A stretch of DNA of 64,000 nucleotides from Reyranella sp. CPCC 100927 (lineage in GTDB: Bacteria; Pseudomonadota; Alphaproteobacteria; Reyranellales; Reyranellaceae): contig NZ_VOHA01000017.1 in assembly GCF_007859315.1 (NCBI RefSeq), forward strand, positions 1 to 64,000, in the 5' to 3' direction. Of this stretch, positions 63,146 to 64,000 are shown piece by piece. The notes under the pieces were generated by a model. That model did not search any database, had not been told where the DNA came from, and saw only the letters and a list, made by a program, of their open reading frames with translations. How positions within the stretch are numbered: the stretch's first letter is position 1; each line of letters begins with the position of its first letter. The position numbers and the translations under genes were made by a program.

Positions 63146-64000
63146 TCATCCGCGAAACGCATTGGTGATCGGATAGCGGCGGTCGCGTGAGACGGCACGG
63201 CCAGTGATCTTCACGCCCGGCGGGGCCTGTCGCCGCTTGTACTCGGCCATTTCCAGCATGCGCCAGACGCGCTGCACGGTGGCGGGGTCATAGCCTTCCG
63301 CTTCCAGTTCCTCGGTGGCGAGGTCGCGCTCGATGAGACCCTCCAGGATCTTGTCGAGCACATCGTACGGCGGCAGCGTGTCCTGGTCCTTCTGATCGGG
63401 CTTCAGCTCGGCCGACGGCGGCTTGGTGATGATGCGTTCGGGGATGACGCGGCCGCCGGGACCCATCGCCCCTTCCGGGTGCGCCCCGTTGCGCCAGTGC
63501 GAGAGTTCGAAAACGGTCGTCTTGTAGACGTCCTTCAGAGCGTTGTAGCCGCCGCACATGTCGCCATAGAGGGTCGAGTACCCGACCGCCATCTCCGACT
63601 TGTTGCCGGTGGTCACCACCATGTGGCCGAACTTGTTGGAGATGGCCATCAGGGTCAGGCCGCGCGCGCGGGCCTGGATGTTTTCTTCCGTCGTGTCGGC
63701 GGCACGGTTGCCGAACACCGGCTTCAACATGTCGCCGAAGGCTTTCATCGCCGGCTCGATGGAAACGATGTCGTAGCGAACACCCATCGCCTCGGCACAT
63801 TGTGCCGCGTCCTCCAGGCTGTCGCGACTGGTATAGGGCGAGGGCATCATCACCGTGCGCACGCGATCGGCGCCCAGCGCGTCGACGGCCACTGCCGCCG
63901 TCAGCGCCGAATCGATGCCGCCCGACAGCCCGATGATGACACCGGGAAAACGGTTCTTGTTCACATAGTCCCGCAGGCCCAGCACCATCGCCTGGTAGAT
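63146..64000 (-). CDS. nadE: Glutamine-dependent NAD(+) synthetase, C-terminal part
   Basis: Last step of NAD synthesis, amidation of NaAD. The window contains the ammonia-ligase domain: PP-loop GLSGGIDSALTAAVAVDALG, PSPYTSRDSLEDA, TTGNKSEMAVGYSTLYGDM and the KPPSAELKPDQKDQDTLPPY segment. The frame stays open to base 64000 (residues IYQA before Met), so the N-terminal glutaminase domain lies outside. The match to the fused, glutamine-using form is good. Confidence 0.95.
   Translation of the reverse strand: MYQAMVLGLRDYVNKNRFPGVIIGLSGGIDSALTAAVAVDALGADRVRTVMMPSPYTSRDSLEDAAQCAEAMGVRYDIVSIEPAMKAFGDMLKPVFGNRAADTTEENIQARARGLTLMAISNKFGHMVVTTGNKSEMAVGYSTLYGDMCGGYNALKDVYKTTVFELSHWRNGAHPEGAMGPGGRVIPERIITKPPSAELKPDQKDQDTLPPYDVLDKILEGLIERDLATEELEAEGYDPATVQRVWRMLEMAEYKRRQAPPGVKITGRAVSRDRRYPITNAFRG

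Overview
The window is high-GC, gene-dense chromosomal DNA from an alphaproteobacterium. Three things point there: a circularly permuted two-piece tmRNA gene (about 4290-4600), an alphaproteobacterial-type SspB adaptor (6898-7458), and the DUF4169 and RHH_4 small proteins near fumC. General gene content suggests a soil or freshwater Rhodospirillales/Reyranella-like or Hyphomicrobiales-like organism, but genus cannot be fixed from this sequence. No rRNA, tRNA, CRISPR array, prophage or intact insertion sequence was recognised.

Layout. 1-4035: mrp (cut by the window edge), a GNAT acetyltransferase, thyX and an exported SMP-30 protein. 4290-9216: two-piece tmRNA, a membrane Ser/Thr kinase, sspB and an iron-sulfur fumarase; tmRNA and SspB are two parts of the ribosome-rescue/ClpXP tagging route. 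9238-16693: small housekeeping and hypothetical genes (TfoX-like, hydrolase, VOC protein, BamE-like lipoprotein, glutathione transferase, ogt) with two copies of a tiny orphan protein family. 16818-31434: accessory region of mostly uncharacterised genes. It holds a lipase/LysM protein, a large Ser/Thr-rich protein, a papain-like protein, a lysozyme-like protein, an LprI-type protein, a vapBC pair, a decayed GlxA-type regulator and a stretch of lower GC. 31860-43586: housekeeping block with typA, gltB-gltD, fumC, an RHH protein and a beta-propeller protein. 43588-52662: AsmA-family protein, DUF4169, HxlR regulator, adenylate cyclase, SDR, enolase-superfamily enzyme and epimerase. 52759-56083: LysR regulator, flavin-dependent oxidoreductase and hydrolase. 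56185-64000: DUF7002/Sel1 pair, cysS, gltX, a TctC-type binding protein, a hisC with an unusual sequence type, and nadE cut by the window edge.

Two non-genic signals stand out. First, three families of intergenic inverted repeats recur across the window, some inside probable operons such as gltB/gltD. Second, a leader of about 65 bp is present twice (21117-21182 and 25167-25231), each copy just upstream of a gene in the accessory cluster and each holding the same GGATC-N12-GATCC dyad. That shared leader, with the cell-wall- and membrane-directed protein types between and around the two copies, is the best candidate for an undescribed system here.
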